This document shows positions 19,996 to 29,432 of a stretch of DNA of 64,000 nt, piece by piece. A program made the position numbers and the translations under genes. Numbering within the stretch: the first letter of the stretch is position 1; every line of letters starts with the position of its first letter. The DNA lies in the NCBI RefSeq assembly GCF_019511665.1, contig NZ_JAEUAW010000001.1:372001-436000 (forward strand), in the 5' to 3' direction. Origin of the DNA: Microbacterium jejuense (lineage in GTDB: Bacteria; Actinomycetota; Actinomycetes; Actinomycetales; Microbacteriaceae). The notes beneath the pieces were generated by a model. It did no database searches, was not told where the DNA came from, and saw only the letters and a program-made list of their open reading frames with translations.

Positions 19996-20688
19996 ATGGC
20001 TACCAAGTCCAAGGCCTTCCAGGCTGCTGCCGCCAAGATCGAGGCGGACAAGTTCTACACCCCGACCGAGGCTGTCGCCCTCGCGAAGGAGACCGGTTCG
20101 GCGAAGTTCGACTCGACCGTCGAGGTCGCGCTCAAGCTCTCGGTCGACCCCCGCAAGGCGGACCAGATGGTGCGCGGCACCGTCATCCTCCCGCACGGCA
20201 CGGGCAAGACCGCCCGCGTCATCGTGTTCGCGACGGGTCCGGCCGCTGAGGCCGCGATCGCCGCGGGCGCGGACGAGGTCGGCGGCGCCGAGCTCATCGA
20301 GAAGGTCGCCGGCGGCTGGACCGCGTTCGACGCGGCCGTCTCGACGCCCGAGCTCATGGGCCAGGTCGGTCGTCTGGGTAAGGTGCTCGGCCCCCGCGGC
20401 CTCATGCCCAACCCCAAGACCGGCACCGTGACACCCAACCCGGCCAAGGCCGTGGAAGAGATCAAGGGCGGCAAGATCGAGTTCCGCGTCGACAAGCACG
20501 CCAACGTGCACTTCGTCGTCGGCAAGGCCTCGTTCTCGGCCGACCAGCTCGACGAGAACCTCAAGGCCGCGCTCGAAGAGATCGTGCGTCTGAAGCCGTC
20601 GAGCTCGAAGGGCCGTTACATCCAGAAGGGCGCCGTGTCGACCACGTTCGGCCCCGGCATCCCGCTGGACGTCAACGCGCTCGTCTGA
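19996..20688 (+). CDS. rplA: 50S ribosomal protein L1
   Basis: Builds the L1 stalk and, in many bacteria, represses its own rplKA operon by binding the mRNA leader. 230 residues; signature [20 protein letters not shown] (about 56-75) and [20 protein letters not shown] (about 130-149) are intact. Last gene of the secE-nusG-rplK-rplA block: a perfect UUCG-loop terminator follows, and rplJ-rplL is not adjacent but about 17 kb further on. Confidence 0.98.
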   Translation: MATKSKAFQAAAAKIEADKFYTPTEAVALAKETGSAKFDSTVEVALKLSVDPRKADQMVRGTVILPHGTGKTARVIVFATGPAAEAAIAAGADEVGGAELIEKVAGGWTAFDAAVSTPELMGQVGRLGKVLGPRGLMPNPKTGTVTPNPAKAVEEIKGGKIEFRVDKHANVHFVVGKASFSADQLDENLKAALEEIVRLKPSSSKGRYIQKGAVSTTFGPGIPLDVNALV

Positions 20689-20708
20689 GTTCGCAGCACA
20701 CGCTGCAC

Positions 20709-20742
20709 GAAGGCCCCCGCCGGTTCGCCGGCGGGGGCCTTC
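20709..20742. terminator. Terminator of the rplKA operon (15-bp stem, UUCG tetraloop)
   Basis: GAAGGCCCCCGCCGG (20709-20723) pairs perfectly with CCGGCGGGGGCCTTC (20728-20742) across TTCG, an exceptionally stable C(UUCG)G-like loop, 20 bp after the rplA stop. Confidence 0.9.
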
Positions 20743-20811
20743 GTCGTCCCCGGCCTGCCCCGCGCGCGTCACACGGCCGCACGGCACGAGTCGCGGGAGT
20801 AGCGTCGAGGC

Positions 20812-21858
20812 ATGGCAGGGGCGTTGCAGGAACTGTTCGGAATCGAGGCGCCGATCGTGCTCGGGCCCTTCGGCGGCTTGTCGTCGATCGAGCTCACCGC
20901 GACCGTGAGCGAGCAGGGCGGACTCGGCTCGTACGGTCTCTACGGCTACGACGCCGACCGCATCAGCGACACGATCGCGGCACTGCGCTCGGCCACCGGC
21001 AGGCCGTTCGCGGTGAACCTGTGGCTGCCCACGGGCGACGAGGTGGCACCCGGCGACGTCGACCTGGCACCGGCGCGGCAGGCGGTCGCGCCGCTGTACG
21101 AGGCGCTCGGGCTCGAGCCGCCGCAGCCGCCGCTGGAGTTCCTCCCCGACATCGCGTCGCAGCTGACGGCGGTGATGGATGCCGCACCCGCCGCGCTCAG
21201 CCTCGTCTACGGTGTTCCCGACCACCGGCTGGTCGACGCGGCCCACAGCCGCGGCATCCGCATCATCGGAACCGCCACCACGGTGGCCGAGGCGGTCGAG
21301 CTGGATGCCGCGGGAGTGGATGCCGTCGTCGCGACGGGCGCGGAGGCCGCCGGTCACCGCGTGTCGTTCCTGCAGCCCGCGGAGTCGTCGCTCGTCGGCA
21401 CGTTCGCGCTCGTGCCCCAGGTGGTGGACGCCGTGCGCGTGCCTGTGATCGCAGCCGGCGGCATCGCCGATCGCCGCGGCGTCGCGGCGGCCTTCGCGCT
21501 GGGCGCCTCGGGCGTGCAGGTGGGCACGGCCTTCCTCCGCACGCGCCAGTCGGCGGCGACGGAGGCGCACCGGCAGGCCATCGCCGCGTCGGCCGACACC
21601 GGCACGGTGCTGACGCGGGCGATGAGCGGGCGCCTGGCGCGCGGCATCCCGAATCGCGCCATGCGCACGATCGAGACGTCGGGCGTGATCGCGCCGTTCC
21701 CGGCGCAGAACTGGCTCACCGGGCAGTTCCGGGCCGAGGCCACGCGCCGCGGCGACGGCGAACTGGTGTCGCTGTGGGCGGGACAGGCGGCCGGACTCGC
21801 GCCGAGCGACGACGCCGTCGAGGTATTCGCGGAGCTCGCGGCGGGGCTGCCGGCCTGA
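20812..21858 (+). CDS. Nitronate monooxygenase-like FMN protein
   Basis: 348 residues, TIM barrel of the 2-nitropropane dioxygenase/NMO family, which oxidises alkyl nitronates with FMN. Seen: N-terminal IEAPIVLGPFGGLSSIELTA (about 10-29), NLWLP near 67, GTATTVAEAVELDAAGVDAV (about 155-174), and the phosphate-binding VIAAGGIADRRGVAAAFALG (about 215-234) followed by GVQVGTAFL. The second barrel strand begins with the typical SEQGGLGSYG. Monocistronic; true substrate unknown. Confidence 0.8.
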   Translation: MAGALQELFGIEAPIVLGPFGGLSSIELTATVSEQGGLGSYGLYGYDADRISDTIAALRSATGRPFAVNLWLPTGDEVAPGDVDLAPARQAVAPLYEALGLEPPQPPLEFLPDIASQLTAVMDAAPAALSLVYGVPDHRLVDAAHSRGIRIIGTATTVAEAVELDAAGVDAVVATGAEAAGHRVSFLQPAESSLVGTFALVPQVVDAVRVPVIAAGGIADRRGVAAAFALGASGVQVGTAFLRTRQSAATEAHRQAIAASADTGTVLTRAMSGRLARGIPNRAMRTIETSGVIAPFPAQNWLTGQFRAEATRRGDGELVSLWAGQAAGLAPSDDAVEVFAELAAGLPA

Positions 21859-21862
21859 CGCC

Positions 21863-22138
21863 TCACGCCGTCGGCAGCACCTCGAAGCCGCGCGCTCCCG
21901 TCGGCGAGGCCTCCGTCACGCGGGACGACGAGACCACGGCGCCCGGCGGCCCGTCGGCCATCCACGCGAGCACCTCGTCGACCTGGCCGGGCGTTCCTTC
22001 GATCTCGGCCTCCACGGAGCCGTCACGGCGATTGCGCACCCAGCCGGCGACACCGGCGTCGCGCGCGACCATGCGCATCGTGTACCGGTAGCCGACACCC
22101 TGCACCTCGCCGCCGACGATGACGTGCACGCGTCTCAT
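21863..22138 (-). CDS. acyP: Acylphosphatase
   Basis: Hydrolyses acyl phosphates. 91 residues, usual length. Catalytic Arg18 in GEVQGVGYR and Asn36 in GVAGWVRN are both present, as is the C-terminal SPTGARGFEVLP. ATG 22138 is the first start after the 45-bp spacer shared with the divergent DUF1801 gene. The stop lies 4 bp beyond the convergent NMO-like gene's stop. Confidence 0.92.
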   Translation of the reverse strand: MRRVHVIVGGEVQGVGYRYTMRMVARDAGVAGWVRNRRDGSVEAEIEGTPGQVDEVLAWMADGPPGAVVSSSRVTEASPTGARGFEVLPTA

Positions 22139-22183
22139 GCGGCCATCTTGCCGCGCCACGTGCCCGCAGACCAGGATGCCGGT

Positions 22184-22576
22184 ATGGGAACCGTCGACGA
22201 GTACCTCGAGAGCCTCGACCCCGCCGATCGCGCGGTCGTCTCGCACGTGTTCGACGTCGTGCGCGGCGCCGTGCCCGATGTCGAGCAGGGCAAGAGCTAC
22301 GGCATGCCGGCGCTGCTCTACCGCGGCAAGGCGCTGATCTCGGTGATGCGCACGAAGAAGCACATCGGCGTGTACCCCTTCAGCGGGCGCGTGCCGGACG
22401 CCGTCGCGGCGGGACTGCCCGAGGGTGAGCGCGCGGCGTTCGAGCACGACGGTGTGGAATTCGAGAAGGGAACGATCCGGTTCCAGCCCGACGCACCGCT
22501 GCCCGACGACACCATCCGCGCCATCGTGGCCGCGCGGGTCGCCGAGATCGAGGATCCTTCGCTGCGCAAGGCCTGA
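22184..22576 (+). CDS. DUF1801 (YdhG-like) protein
   Basis: 130 residues. Features of the family: opening VDEYLESLDPADRAVVSHVF, the central GKSYGMPALLYRGKALISVM (about 36-55), KKHIGVYPFSG and KGTIRFQPDAPLPDDTIRAI (about 93-112). Members have a frataxin-like fold (YdhG) and have been proposed as iron chaperones, but function is uncertain. Divergent from acyP; its stop is 4 bp from the convergent lysE stop. Confidence 0.8.
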   Translation: MGTVDEYLESLDPADRAVVSHVFDVVRGAVPDVEQGKSYGMPALLYRGKALISVMRTKKHIGVYPFSGRVPDAVAAGLPEGERAAFEHDGVEFEKGTIRFQPDAPLPDDTIRAIVAARVAEIEDPSLRKA

Positions 22577-22580
22577 CGGC

Positions 22581-23234
22581 TCAGCCGGCGGTCGGCAGCA
22601 CCAGCGAGACGCCCAGCGCGATCATGACGGCCGCGATCACCGCGTCGAGGATCCGCCAGGCGCGCGGCGTCGACAGCCACCGGCCGAGCAGCCGTGCGCC
22701 GAACGCGAGGCCGAAGAACCAGACCACGCTCGCCGTCATGGCCCCGAGGGCGAAGACCCAGCGGTCGGCGCCGTGCGTGTTCGCGACCGTGCCGAGCAGG
22801 AAGACGGTGTCGAGGTAGACGTGCGGGTTCAGCCACGTCAGCGCCAGGCACGTGAGCAGCACGGGCGCGAGGCGGGTCCGCGTCGCGACGCCGGAGGGAC
22901 GGGTTGCGGATGCCGCCTCCGCCGGTTGCTCGCCGCCCAGTGCAGCGCCCGACGGCCGCCACGCGCGGCGGGCGGCCAGCAGGCCGTAGCCGACGAGGAA
23001 CAGGGCGCCGGCCCAGCGCACGACCCCCACGAGCCACGGCACCGCCTGCAGCACGAGCCCGATGCCCGACACCCCGAGGGCGATGAGCACCGCGTCCGAG
23101 GCGGCGCAGACCGCCGCGACCGCCAGCACGTGCTCACGTCGCAGCCCCTGCCGCAGCACGAACAGGTTCTGCGCGCCGATGGCGATGATGAGCGAGAAGC
23201 CGAGGCCGAGGCCGGCGGCGAGAGGCGTGAGCAC
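22581..23234 (-). CDS. lysE: LysE/ArgO-family basic amino acid exporter
   Basis: Exports lysine and arginine across the cytoplasmic membrane to prevent toxic build-up. 217 residues, about six hydrophobic helices. N-terminal [20 protein letters not shown] (about 8-27) is the LysE signature, and [16 protein letters not shown] (about 133-148) is the conserved helix-4 segment. Divergent from a LysG-type activator, the arrangement described in Corynebacterium. Confidence 0.93.
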   Translation of the reverse strand: MLTPLAAGLGLGFSLIIAIGAQNLFVLRQGLRREHVLAVAAVCAASDAVLIALGVSGIGLVLQAVPWLVGVVRWAGALFLVGYGLLAARRAWRPSGAALGGEQPAEAASATRPSGVATRTRLAPVLLTCLALTWLNPHVYLDTVFLLGTVANTHGADRWVFALGAMTASVVWFFGLAFGARLLGRWLSTPRAWRILDAVIAAVMIALGVSLVLPTAG

Positions 23235-23302
23235 TCCTCGACGCTACGAGCCGCGGCATCCATCGTCCAGCTCATGATTCTTCAGTAGCATTAGCACCGC
23301 TT

Positions 23303-24217
23303 ATGATGCGCATCCCGTTCGAGCTGGCAGAGACACTGGCCGTCGCCGTCGACGAGGGCACGCTCGACGCCGCCGCCCGGCGGCTGCATGTCACGCCGTC
23401 CGCGGTCAGCCAGCGCATCAAGTCGCTCGAAGAGCAGCTCGGGCGTCTGCTGCTGGTGCGGTCGAAGCCGGTGAGGGCCACGGAGGCCGGCACGGCGGTG
23501 ATCCGGCTCGCGCGGCAGCTGGCGCTGCTCGAGCACGACGCCCTCGCAGAGCTCGGCGCCGACGCCGACGAGACGGTGCTCACGAGCGTGCCGCTGGCCG
23601 TGAACGCCGACTCACTGGCAACCTGGTTCCTCGAACCGCTCGCCCGGCTCGCGGTGCGGCATCCCGTCGTCTTCGACCTCCACCGCGACGACCAGGACTT
23701 CACGGCGGGCCTGCTGGAATCGGGCACCGTGATGGGCGCCGTCACATCGCGGGCGGCACCCGTGGCGGGCTGCCGCTCGTCGGTGCTCGGGGCGATGCGC
23801 TACGAGGCGGTCGCGACTCCCAGCTACGTCGAGCGTTGGCTGGACGGCGACCGCCGTGCGGCCCTCGGGCAGGCGCCGCTCGTGGACTTCGACCGGCGCG
23901 ACGACCTGCAGAACGAGTGGCTCACCAGCCAGGGCGTCGATCCCGCCCTGCCGCCACGGCACTACGTGCCGGCGTCGAGCGACTTCGCCTCGGCTGTGCG
24001 GCTCGGACTCGGCTGGGCGATGCTTCCCCGCTTCCAGTCGCACGACGCGCTCGAGAGCGGCGAGCTCGTGCTGCTCGGCGGTCCGCCGTCGGACGTGGTG
24101 CTGCACTGGCAGCAGTGGAACCTGCGCTCGCCGCTGCTCGACGCGATCGCCGACGAGATCGTGGCCGAGGGACGCCGCGTGCTGGCGCCCGTCGCTGAAT
24201 CGGTTCACTTGCGCTGA
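23303..24217 (+). CDS. lysG: LysG/ArgP-type LysR regulator of the exporter
   Basis: 304 residues. N-terminal LysR helix-turn-helix at about 4-62 (LAVAVDEGTLDAAARRLHVT, PSAVSQRIKSLEEQLGR), then a substrate-binding domain. In Corynebacterium LysG activates lysE when lysine or arginine accumulate; the divergent placement (68-bp spacer) supports the same role. ATG 23303 and 23306 are both possible. The last 17 nt of the gene form one arm of its own terminator. Confidence 0.92.
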   Translation: MMRIPFELAETLAVAVDEGTLDAAARRLHVTPSAVSQRIKSLEEQLGRLLLVRSKPVRATEAGTAVIRLARQLALLEHDALAELGADADETVLTSVPLAVNADSLATWFLEPLARLAVRHPVVFDLHRDDQDFTAGLLESGTVMGAVTSRAAPVAGCRSSVLGAMRYEAVATPSYVERWLDGDRRAALGQAPLVDFDRRDDLQNEWLTSQGVDPALPPRHYVPASSDFASAVRLGLGWAMLPRFQSHDALESGELVLLGGPPSDVVLHWQQWNLRSPLLDAIADEIVAEGRRVLAPVAESVHLR

Positions 24218-24265
24218 ACGTACGGCGACACGCCGACGGCGCGTACATTCAGCGCAAGTGAACCG
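24201..24265. terminator. 24-bp hairpin overlapping the lysG stop codon
   Basis: Arm 24201-24224 (CGGTTCACTTGCGCTGAACG...) pairs with 24242-24265 over 24 bp with one mismatch (24219 against 24247). The left arm contains the last codons and TGA of lysG. It separates lysG from the convergent quinone-reductase-like gene ending at 24301, so it probably works in both directions. Confidence 0.75.
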
Positions 24266-24300
24266 GGTCCTGCAGGTGCGGCTGGTCCGGGCGAAGCGCG

Positions 24301-25326
24301 TCAGCCGGCGGCGACCTGCAGCACGATCTTGCCGCGCGTGTGTCCGAGCTCGAGCTCGCGGTGCGCGGATGCCGCGTCGGCGAGGTCGAACACCCGGTCG
24401 ATGTAGACCTGCACGGCGCCGGAGTCCAGCAGTCGGGCGATCGTCGCCAGCGCCCCGCCGTCGGGCACGACCTTGTACGACGTGGCGCGCACGCCGGCCT
24501 CGGCGGCCGCGTGGGCGTACCCGGGCCAGGACCCTGTCGGCACCACGACGTACAGCCCGCCCGGGCGCAGCACCTCGAGCGAGCGGGTGCCGGTGTCTCC
24601 GTGCACGTTTCCGACGAGGTCGATGACCACGTCGACGTCGGCCACGACCTCTTCGAACCGCGTCGTGGTGTGGTCGATCACGACAGCCGCGCCGAGCTCG
24701 CGCACCCACGAGGCGTTGCGGCCGGAGGCGGTCGCGGTCACGTGCGCGCCGAAGTACGCCGCGAACTGCACCGCGAAGTGGCCGACCCCGCCGCTGCCGG
24801 CATGGATCAGGATGCGCTGGCCCTCGTGCGCATGGGCGGTCTCGACCACGAGACCCCAGGCGGTCAGGGCGGCCAGCGGCACGCCGGCCGCCTCGACATG
24901 CGACAGCGCCGTGGGCTTGCGGGCGACCGACAGCGTCGGCACGACGACGTACTCGGCGTACGTGCCGCCGTTGCGCGGGAACGACGCCATGCCGAACACC
25001 GGCGTGCCCGGCGGGAGCGGATGCGCCTCGTACGGGCTCTTCACCACGACGCCGCTGAAGTCGAACCCGAGCGTCGCGGGGTACGCGCCGATCGCCCCCG
25101 AGAGTCCGGCGCCCGCGCGCGTCTTCGCGTCGATCGGGTTGATGCCCGCCGCGACGACGCGCACGAGCAGCTCGCTGAGCACCGGCGAGGGCACGGGAAG
25201 GGATGCCGCGCGCAGCGCGTCCGGTCCGCCCGGTGCCCGCACCACCATCGCCCGCATCTCAGCCGGCGGAGTGGCGACGGGCTCCAGCGGCGGCGCCGAC
25301 GCCGATCGCAGCGACCTGATCCTCAT
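24301..25326 (-). CDS. NADPH:quinone reductase-like zinc-independent oxidoreductase (MDR family)
   Basis: 341 residues. GroES-like N-terminal half (GINPIDAKTRAGAG near 69-82, LGFDFSGVVV near 93) and Rossmann half with ILIHAGSGGVGHFAVQFAAY (about 160-179) and ATASGRNASWVRELGA. No structural-zinc cysteine cluster is visible, matching QOR/enoyl-reductase-like MDR proteins rather than alcohol dehydrogenases. AAGGGAG lies 6 nt before ATG 25326, which decides the start. Substrate unknown; no obvious operon partner. Confidence 0.85.
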   Translation of the reverse strand: MRIRSLRSASAPPLEPVATPPAEMRAMVVRAPGGPDALRAASLPVPSPVLSELLVRVVAAGINPIDAKTRAGAGLSGAIGAYPATLGFDFSGVVVKSPYEAHPLPPGTPVFGMASFPRNGGTYAEYVVVPTLSVARKPTALSHVEAAGVPLAALTAWGLVVETAHAHEGQRILIHAGSGGVGHFAVQFAAYFGAHVTATASGRNASWVRELGAAVVIDHTTTRFEEVVADVDVVIDLVGNVHGDTGTRSLEVLRPGGLYVVVPTGSWPGYAHAAAEAGVRATSYKVVPDGGALATIARLLDSGAVQVYIDRVFDLADAASAHRELELGHTRGKIVLQVAAG

Positions 25327-25465
25327 CGCGGACTCCCTTCGCGGGCGTGCCGACGTCGGCACGGGACGTAACCCGGTGACCCCAGTCAACCGTGCGTTCG
25401 TCTCGCCCGTGTTACGCGGGCGCTACCTCTGCGCGAACGCCGGCCGCAGCGCGCGCCGGCGTCGG

Positions 25466-26641
25466 TCAGCGGAAGCCGCCGGCGAGAGCCTCCGGCGAGA
25501 GCACATGCTCGACCGCCAGCATGCTCGCCCCGATGACGGCCGCGCGGTCGGCCGTCGCGGACTGCACGATCGACAGATGCTCGGTGGCCAGCGGGATCGA
25601 CCGCGAGTAGACGACCTCGCGCACGCCGGCGATGAGATGCTCGCCGACACGGGCCATCGATCCGCCGATGGCGATGACCGAGGGGTTCACGAGGCTCACG
25701 CACGTGGTGAGGACCTCGCCGATGTCGCGGCCGGCCTGGCGCACGGCCTGCACCGCCTCGATGTTGCCGCGCTCGACGAGGTCGACGACGTCGGAGCCGG
25801 TGTGGGCCTCGATGCCGGACTCCCGCAGCGTGCGGGCGATCGCCGGCCCCGAGGCGATCGCCTCGAGGCACCCGCGGTTGCCGCAGCGGCACGCGACGTC
25901 GGCGGCCCGGGCGACCTGCACGTGGCCGATGTCGCCGGCCACGCCCTGCGCACCGCGCTGCAGTGCTCCGCCCGAGATGAGCCCCGCGCCGATGCCGGTG
26001 GCGACCTTGACGAACATCAGATGCTCGACGCCGGGCCATGCCACAGACCGCTCGCCGAGCGCCATGATGTTCACGTCGTTGTCGACGAGCACCGGCACTT
26101 CGAGGTGCTGATTGAGCCAGCCGGGGATGTCGAACCGGTTCCATCCGGGCATGATCGGCGGATTGACCGGCTGTCCGGTCGAGTGCTCGACAGGACCGGG
26201 AACGCCGATGCCGATGGCGGCCACGTGCGAGCGGTCACGCCCGACGCGCTCGAGCAGCATCGTCGCGCCCTCGACCAGCCACGTGAGGACGGGGACCGGA
26301 CCGAGCGCGATGTCGAGGGGCTCGGAGCGCTCGGCCAGGATGCTGCCGCTGAGGTCGGTCACGGCGACGGTCGCGTGCGAAGCGCCGACGTCCGCCGCGA
26401 TGACGACCTTCGCCGCAGGGTTCAGCGCGAACTGAGACGGCGGGCGCCCACCGGTCGATGCCGCCTCGGCGACCGGCGTGATGAGCCCCATGCGCATCAG
26501 CTGGTCGACACGTGCGGCCACCGTGGACCGCGCCAGTCCGGTGGACTTCGCCAGTTCTGCCCGCGTGCGGGGCACACCGTCCCGCAGCAGCTGGAACAGC
26601 TCGTTCACGCCGGTCGAGGGGGTCGTCGTATCGCCGCTCAT
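25466..26641 (-). CDS. ROK-family transcriptional regulator of the ribose-type sugar cluster
   Basis: 391 residues: MarR-like winged helix at about 10-62 (ELFQLLRDGVPRTRAELAKS, TGLARSTVAARVDQLMRMGL), then a ROK sugar-kinase-like domain with VVIAADVGASHATVAVTDL (about 79-97), IGIGVPGPVEHSTGQPV and the zinc cluster CRCGNRGCLEAIASG (about 251-265). Such proteins sense a sugar or sugar phosphate. Third gene of the rbsA-rbsC-ROK run, 67 bp after the permease; GAGGGG precedes ATG 26641. Confidence 0.9.
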   Translation of the reverse strand: MSGDTTTPSTGVNELFQLLRDGVPRTRAELAKSTGLARSTVAARVDQLMRMGLITPVAEAASTGGRPPSQFALNPAAKVVIAADVGASHATVAVTDLSGSILAERSEPLDIALGPVPVLTWLVEGATMLLERVGRDRSHVAAIGIGVPGPVEHSTGQPVNPPIMPGWNRFDIPGWLNQHLEVPVLVDNDVNIMALGERSVAWPGVEHLMFVKVATGIGAGLISGGALQRGAQGVAGDIGHVQVARAADVACRCGNRGCLEAIASGPAIARTLRESGIEAHTGSDVVDLVERGNIEAVQAVRQAGRDIGEVLTTCVSLVNPSVIAIGGSMARVGEHLIAGVREVVYSRSIPLATEHLSIVQSATADRAAVIGASMLAVEHVLSPEALAGGFR

Positions 26642-26674
26642 GTTAACCCCTCAGACTAGCTGCGGCCCGTCGAT

Positions 26675-26698
26675 CTCCCGCGCCGGCCGGCGCGGGAG
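26675..26698. terminator. 24-bp perfect palindrome between the permease and ROK genes
   Basis: CTCCCGCGCCGG (26675-26686) is followed directly by its reverse complement (26687-26698). In RNA it would form a hairpin with a GGCC loop. Lying inside the operon, it more likely lowers expression of the regulator or marks a processing site than acts as a full stop. Confidence 0.5.
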
Positions 26699-26708
26699 CG
26701 GGGGAGCG

Positions 26709-27773
26709 TCATGCGCCGCGACCGGTCGGCCTCGCGAAGCGCTGCTGCAGGAGCACGGCCACCACGATGATGACGCCCTTGACCACGGCCTGGATCGACG
26801 AGTTGAGGTTGTTCTGCACGAACACATTCGTGAGCGTCGTGAAGATCAGCACGCCGAATACGGTGCCGACGATCGTTCCGCGCCCGCCGGCGAGCAGGGT
26901 GCCGCCCACGACGACGGCGGCGATGGCATCGAGCTCGAGGAGGGTTCCGTGTGTCGACGTGCCGGCGGTGGTGCGCCCCAGGAACATCACGGCGGCGATG
27001 CCGGCGCACAGACCCGAGATCGCGTACAGCCACATCGTGTGCCGCTTGACGTTGATGCCCGCCAGACGCGCCGCTTCGCGGTTGCCGCCGATGGCGACGG
27101 TACGGCGTCCGAAGGTCGTGCGGTTGAGGACGACCCAGCCGAGCACGGCGACGATCGCGAAGATCCAGATGAGGATGTCGACCCCGATGAAGTCGAGGTT
27201 CATGAACTCGATGAAGTCGCGGTCCTTCACCTGCAGCGTGCGCCGTTCGGCCAGCACCTCGGCGAGGCCGCGGGCCGCGATCAGCATGGCGAGCGTCGCC
27301 ATGAAGGCGACGACCTTGCCGTACGCGATGACGACGCCGTTGATGAGCCCGGCGGCGACGCCGACGAGCAGTGCGATCAGGATCATGAGGGACCAGTGGA
27401 GCTGATCGGCGAGGTCCTGGACGGCGGCGAGCGTCGCGACGACGGACGCCAGCCCCAGCACCGAGCCGACGGACAGGTCGATGCCGCCGGCGGTGATGAT
27501 GAGGGTCATGCCGACAGCCACGACGCCGAGGATCGATGCCTGACGCAGGATGGTCAGGGTGTTGCTGATGCTCAGGAAGGTGTCGGGGGCCGTCACCGCC
27601 CCGACGATCACCAGCACGATCAGCGCGACCACCAGGCCCAGATTGCGCCCGACCGAGCCCGAGAGGACCCGCTGCATGCCGGTCTTCTGGTCGGTCCGGG
27701 GCGCTCCTGCGGGCGGAGGCGCGTCGGAGGCCGTGGGGACGACGTCGGCCCCGGGAGTCTGCTGCTCGCTCAC
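26709..27773 (-). CDS. Ribose-type sugar ABC transporter permease (RbsC-like)
   Basis: Membrane channel of a CUT2 (ribose/xylose type) importer. 354 residues with about ten hydrophobic segments; conserved GMTLIITAGGIDLSVGSVLG (about 94-113), NGVVIAYGKVVAFMATLAML (about 145-164), and GGNREAARLAGINVKRHTMW (about 230-249), the cytoplasmic loop that contacts the ATPase. GTG 27773 overlaps the ATPase stop by 4 bp (GTGA), so the two are translationally coupled. Confidence 0.93.
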   Translation of the reverse strand: MSEQQTPGADVVPTASDAPPPAGAPRTDQKTGMQRVLSGSVGRNLGLVVALIVLVIVGAVTAPDTFLSISNTLTILRQASILGVVAVGMTLIITAGGIDLSVGSVLGLASVVATLAAVQDLADQLHWSLMILIALLVGVAAGLINGVVIAYGKVVAFMATLAMLIAARGLAEVLAERRTLQVKDRDFIEFMNLDFIGVDILIWIFAIVAVLGWVVLNRTTFGRRTVAIGGNREAARLAGINVKRHTMWLYAISGLCAGIAAVMFLGRTTAGTSTHGTLLELDAIAAVVVGGTLLAGGRGTIVGTVFGVLIFTTLTNVFVQNNLNSSIQAVVKGVIIVVAVLLQQRFARPTGRGA

Positions 27774-29290
27774 GCGGCGGTTCCTTTCATGACGAGGTCG
27801 AGCACTCCGTGCTCGTCGATCTGGGAGGCGGGTCGGGTGTCGAGCAGGCGTCCGTCGGCGATGACGAGGACGGTGTCGGCGAGGCCGAGGACCTCTTCGA
27901 TCTCGCTCGACACGATGACGATGGCGTTCCCCGCGGCGGCGAGGCGCCGGATCAGTGCGTAGATCTCGGCCCGCGCACCGACGTCGACACCTCGTGTGGG
28001 CTCGTCCAGCAGGAGCACCCGTGTGCCGTGGACGAGCCAGCGTGCCAGCAGGATCTTCTGCTGGTTGCCTCCCGACAGCGTGATCGTCTCGCGATCCGGG
28101 TCTGCCGGGCGCAGCTCCAGCGCATCGATCTGCTCCGCCGTGGCCTTGCGCTCCGCGCGCTCGTCCAGGAAGCCGGCCTTGGCGAACCGCGACATGGACG
28201 GCAGGGTGACGTTCACGAAGATGGGCTCGTCGAGCACCAGCCCCTGGCTCTTGCGCTCCTCCGGAGACAGCCCGACGCCGGCGCGCACGGCCGCGACGAC
28301 CGAACCGCGGGGGAGCCGCGTGCCGCCGACGCGGACCGTGCCGGCGGTGGCGCGACGCGCGCCGTACACCGTCTCGAGGATCTCGGAGCGCCCCGATCCG
28401 ACGAGACCGGCCAGGCCGACCACCTCGCCGGCGCGCACCGAGAACGAGACGTCCCGGAACGCCTCGGCCGCGGCGAGGCCCTCCACCTCCAGCACAACCG
28501 GCGCGTCGGCGGGGATCGGCACGGCGGGCGGGAACACGTTCTCGACCGACCGGCCGGTCATGAGGCGGATGAGCTCGGGTGTCGGGGTGTCGGCGACCGG
28601 CAGCCCGCTGGCCATCGACCTGCCGTCCTTCAGCACCGTGATCCGGTCGCCGATCTGGCGGATCTCTTCGAGCCGGTGGGTGATGTAGACGACGGCGATC
28701 CCTTCGGCGGTGAGCTCGCGGACCACGTGGAACAGGTTCTTGACCTCTTCGCCGTCGAGCACCGCCGACGGCTCGTCCATGATGATGAGCTTGATGTCGT
28801 GCGACAGGGCTCGCGCCATGCTCACGATCTGCTTTCCCGCCGCGCTCAGCTGACCCACCTCGGTATGGGGCGACATCCCGGCGTGACCGAGGCGCCTCAA
28901 GAGCTCCTTCGTGCGGCGGGCCGCCTCGGAGCGCTTCGTGAAGCCACCGCGTGACAGTTCGTGCCCGAGGAAGATGTTCTCGGCGATCGTGAGCCCGTCG
29001 ACGACGTCGAGCTCCTGGTACATGGTCGCGATGCCGAGGTCGATGGCGGCCTCCGGAGTCGCGATCTCGACCGGTTCGCCGCGCCACGAGATGACGCCTT
29101 CGTCGGGTCGGTGCACGCCGGCCAGCGTCTTGATCAGCGTCGACTTGCCCGCGCCGTTCTGCCCCAGGATGCAGTGCACCTCCCCGGGGAGGATGTCGAG
29201 ATCCACGCCCCGCAGGGCCGGCACGCCGGCGAACGACTTCGTCACGCCTCGGATGTCGAGTAATGCCGGAGGATGGTCATCTTTGATCAC
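27770..29290 (-). CDS. Ribose-type sugar ABC transporter ATP-binding protein (RbsA-like, two ABC domains)
   Basis: Energises CUT2 sugar uptake. 506 residues with two nucleotide-binding domains. The first has GQNGAGKSTLIKTLAGVHRP (Walker A, about 38-57), the signature-like QLSAAGKQIVSMARAL and LIIMDEPSAVLDGEEV. The second keeps LSGGNQQKILLARWL and LLLDEPTRGVDVG but has a degenerate Walker A (GLVGSGRSEI), normal for RbsA. GTG 29290 has no Shine-Dalgarno; a TATGTT box 6 bp upstream suggests a leaderless message. Confidence 0.93.
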   Translation of the reverse strand: MIKDDHPPALLDIRGVTKSFAGVPALRGVDLDILPGEVHCILGQNGAGKSTLIKTLAGVHRPDEGVISWRGEPVEIATPEAAIDLGIATMYQELDVVDGLTIAENIFLGHELSRGGFTKRSEAARRTKELLRRLGHAGMSPHTEVGQLSAAGKQIVSMARALSHDIKLIIMDEPSAVLDGEEVKNLFHVVRELTAEGIAVVYITHRLEEIRQIGDRITVLKDGRSMASGLPVADTPTPELIRLMTGRSVENVFPPAVPIPADAPVVLEVEGLAAAEAFRDVSFSVRAGEVVGLAGLVGSGRSEILETVYGARRATAGTVRVGGTRLPRGSVVAAVRAGVGLSPEERKSQGLVLDEPIFVNVTLPSMSRFAKAGFLDERAERKATAEQIDALELRPADPDRETITLSGGNQQKILLARWLVHGTRVLLLDEPTRGVDVGARAEIYALIRRLAAAGNAIVIVSSEIEEVLGLADTVLVIADGRLLDTRPASQIDEHGVLDLVMKGTAA

Positions 29291-29432
29291 GCGATGAACA
29301 TAACATGCCGAGACGCGCTGCCGCAGGCCCTCCTCGGAGGCCGGGTCTCGTCCCACGGAGCGCGCGTGGGGCTCCCTCCGCTGCGGATTCCCGGTGTCTG
29401 TGGACTTATGCCGGAGGAGCGACAAAAGCTGT

